A stretch of DNA of 11,924 nucleotides, from contig JAJZQK010000039.1 in NCBI GenBank assembly GCA_021847625.1, positions 1-11,924 of the forward strand, given 5' to 3'. A program made the position numbers and the translations under genes. Below, piece after piece: positions 11,014 through 11,924 of the stretch. The stretch comes from Chloroflexota bacterium (GTDB lineage Bacteria; Chloroflexota; FW602-bin22; JAMCYS01). A model generated the notes under the pieces. That model was not told the DNA's origin and ran no database searches. It saw only the letters and a program-made list of their open reading frames with translations. Numbering within the stretch: the stretch's first letter is position 1; the number at the start of each line of letters is the position of its first letter.

Positions 11014-11901
11014 CTACTCCTCTTTGGGCGCCTGCTGGGTGATCGTGCGCACCTCGACCTTGGGCGGGCCGAAGTTGACCAGCACCGTGCAACGGTAGCC
11101 GGAGGCTTTGAGGTAGTTGCCCGCCCGCGCGACCTCCTCCGGCGCCAGGGCGACTTGCGAGCGGATCTCCACCAGGCAGCCCTCGACGATGAAATCGGTC
11201 TTGCGCGTGTCGATCTGCCTGCCCTTGTAGGCAACCGGCACCCGTTCCTCGCGCTCGAAGATCATCGACCGCGACTGCATCTCCAGCGCCAGCGCTCGCT
11301 GGTAGGTCGTCACGTCCAGCGCGGACCCCAGCTGGCGGTGTACCTCCAGGCAGGCGGCGGCCACCTTCTCCGCGGTTTTGGCCAAGTCCTCCGGTTTGTA
11401 CTCCGCGGGCGGTACGACCTCTGGACCGGCCACGTCGGCCCGGTAGCTGGGACGGCGCGGTCGCTCGGTGGGTTCGAAGTAGGTCTCACGGCGACCTCCC
11501 TCCGCCGGCGGTTCGCGCCTTGGCGGGCGGTCGTCGAAATCACGTCTCGGCGGCCGATCATCATACTCCCGCCTCGGCGGCCGATCGTCGAAGTCACGTC
11601 TTGGTGGCCGGTCGTCATACTCTCGCCGGGGTGGCCGGTCGCCGTAGTCGCGTCGCGGCGGGCGCTCGTCCGAGTCCTCACGCCTGCCTTGCGGGCGGTC
11701 GTCGCGCTGCCAGGGCGGGCGGCCCTCTCGCCGCGGCGGGCCGCCCCCTTCCCGGCGCGGCGGGCCACCGCGACCCCGCGGCGGTCCATCACCAAAACGC
11801 GGCGAGCCCCTGCGCTCGCCTCCGGCGTCGTCTCGACCCCCACGGGGCCTAGACGGTCTGTCATCGCGGGGCGGCTTACCGCCCGTGGGTTTGGCGCTCA
11901 C
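11014..11901 (-). CDS. Arg/Pro/Asp-repeat protein fused to a divergent GxxExxY nuclease-like domain
   Basis: 295-aa protein in two parts. Residues 1 to about 155 are low-complexity, rich in Arg, Pro, Gly and Asp, with RGG-like stretches (PPRGRGGPPRREGGG) and six 9-residue repeats (79-132). The region is surely disordered and perhaps RNA- or nucleic-acid-binding. Residues about 172-288 match the GxxExxY family, a small PD-(D/E)xK nuclease-like fold: KVAAACLEVHRQLG, VPVAYKGRQID, D236-FIVEGCLV-E245-I-R247, LKASGYRCTVLVNFG. The signature itself is lost (ALDVTTY where relatives have GLLESVY) and the catalytic lysine of E-x-K is arginine, so nuclease activity is doubtful. GTG start with GGAGG six bases upstream, 23 bp from the window edge. 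The biological role of the family is unknown. Confidence 0.82.
   Translation of the reverse strand: MSAKPTGGKPPRDDRPSRPRGGRDDAGGERRGSPRFGDGPPRGRGGPPRREGGGPPRREGRPPWQRDDRPQGRREDSDERPPRRDYGDRPPRREYDDRPPRRDFDDRPPRREYDDRPPRRDFDDRPPRREPPAEGGRRETYFEPTERPRRPSYRADVAGPEVVPPAEYKPEDLAKTAEKVAAACLEVHRQLGSALDVTTYQRALALEMQSRSMIFEREERVPVAYKGRQIDTRKTDFIVEGCLVEIRSQVALAPEEVARAGNYLKASGYRCTVLVNFGPPKVEVRTITQQAPKEE
11506..11667 (-). repeat. Six tandem 27-bp coding repeats (DRPPRR-x-Y/F-D)
   Basis: 162 bp coding for six in-phase 9-residue units (protein residues 79-132): ERPPRRDYG, DRPPRREYD, DRPPRRDFD, DRPPRREYD, DRPPRRDFD, DRPPRREPP. EYD and DFD units alternate, so the middle four form two copies of a 54-bp unit. 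Codon use differs between copies, so they are not brand-new duplications. Confidence 0.85.
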
Positions 11902-11924
11902 GCGTTTCCTCCAATGACCTTTAC

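Noticed and set aside
11506..11667. CRISPR-like or satellite repeat
   Set aside because: The 27-bp units are in phase with the reading frame, have no spacers and encode a regular peptide repeat.

Overview
The window is GC-rich, densely coded bacterial DNA. It most likely comes from an anaerobic or facultative member of the Chloroflexota. This assignment is an inference from three things: the C-terminal FFRETG/GYPLSRRF-type extracellular domain on the glycoside hydrolase, the DUF2795 protein, and a free-standing CooS beside NfnAB-like genes. No rRNA, tRNA or CRISPR array is visible.

Left part (1-4207, all on the minus strand). In transcription order it holds an unrecognised 92-aa gene (4207-3929) with a hairpin terminator, then a perfect extended -10 promoter leading into fmdB-like zinc ribbon, nfnA-like and nfnB-like genes. 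This likely operon closes with a 13-bp-stem terminator at 1004-1032. It is followed by a gene for a secreted helical protein and a small DUF2795 gene.

Centre (4208-6627, plus strand). A 416-bp intergenic region separates the 92-aa gene from a divergent gene for a complete monofunctional Ni-Fe-S carbon monoxide dehydrogenase (cooS). It contains a good sigma70-type promoter (TTGACA-N17-TAGACT) and a structured leader of about 190 nt. A strong terminator follows cooS. CO oxidation would yield reduced ferredoxin, and the neighbouring NfnAB-type transhydrogenase could couple ferredoxin and NADH to NADPH. No cooF, cooC or acs gene lies in the window.

Accessory patch (6634-7038). A GIY-YIG nuclease gene is interrupted by one in-frame TAA. 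It lies between two short palindromic elements that are inverted copies of each other at their ends. It resembles a decayed, roughly 405-bp repeat-associated cassette.

Right part (7075-11924). A two-gene minus-strand operon encodes a DSD1/D-threonine-aldolase-type PLP enzyme and a creatininase-family amidohydrolase. Divergent from it is a secreted GH99-like glycoside hydrolase with its own promoter. The last gene (minus strand) joins a long Arg-Pro-Asp repeat region to a GxxExxY-family nuclease-like domain whose signature and catalytic lysine are both altered.

The most interesting items are the inverted-repeat-flanked GIY-YIG relic, the structured cooS leader, and the disordered-repeat/GxxExxY fusion.
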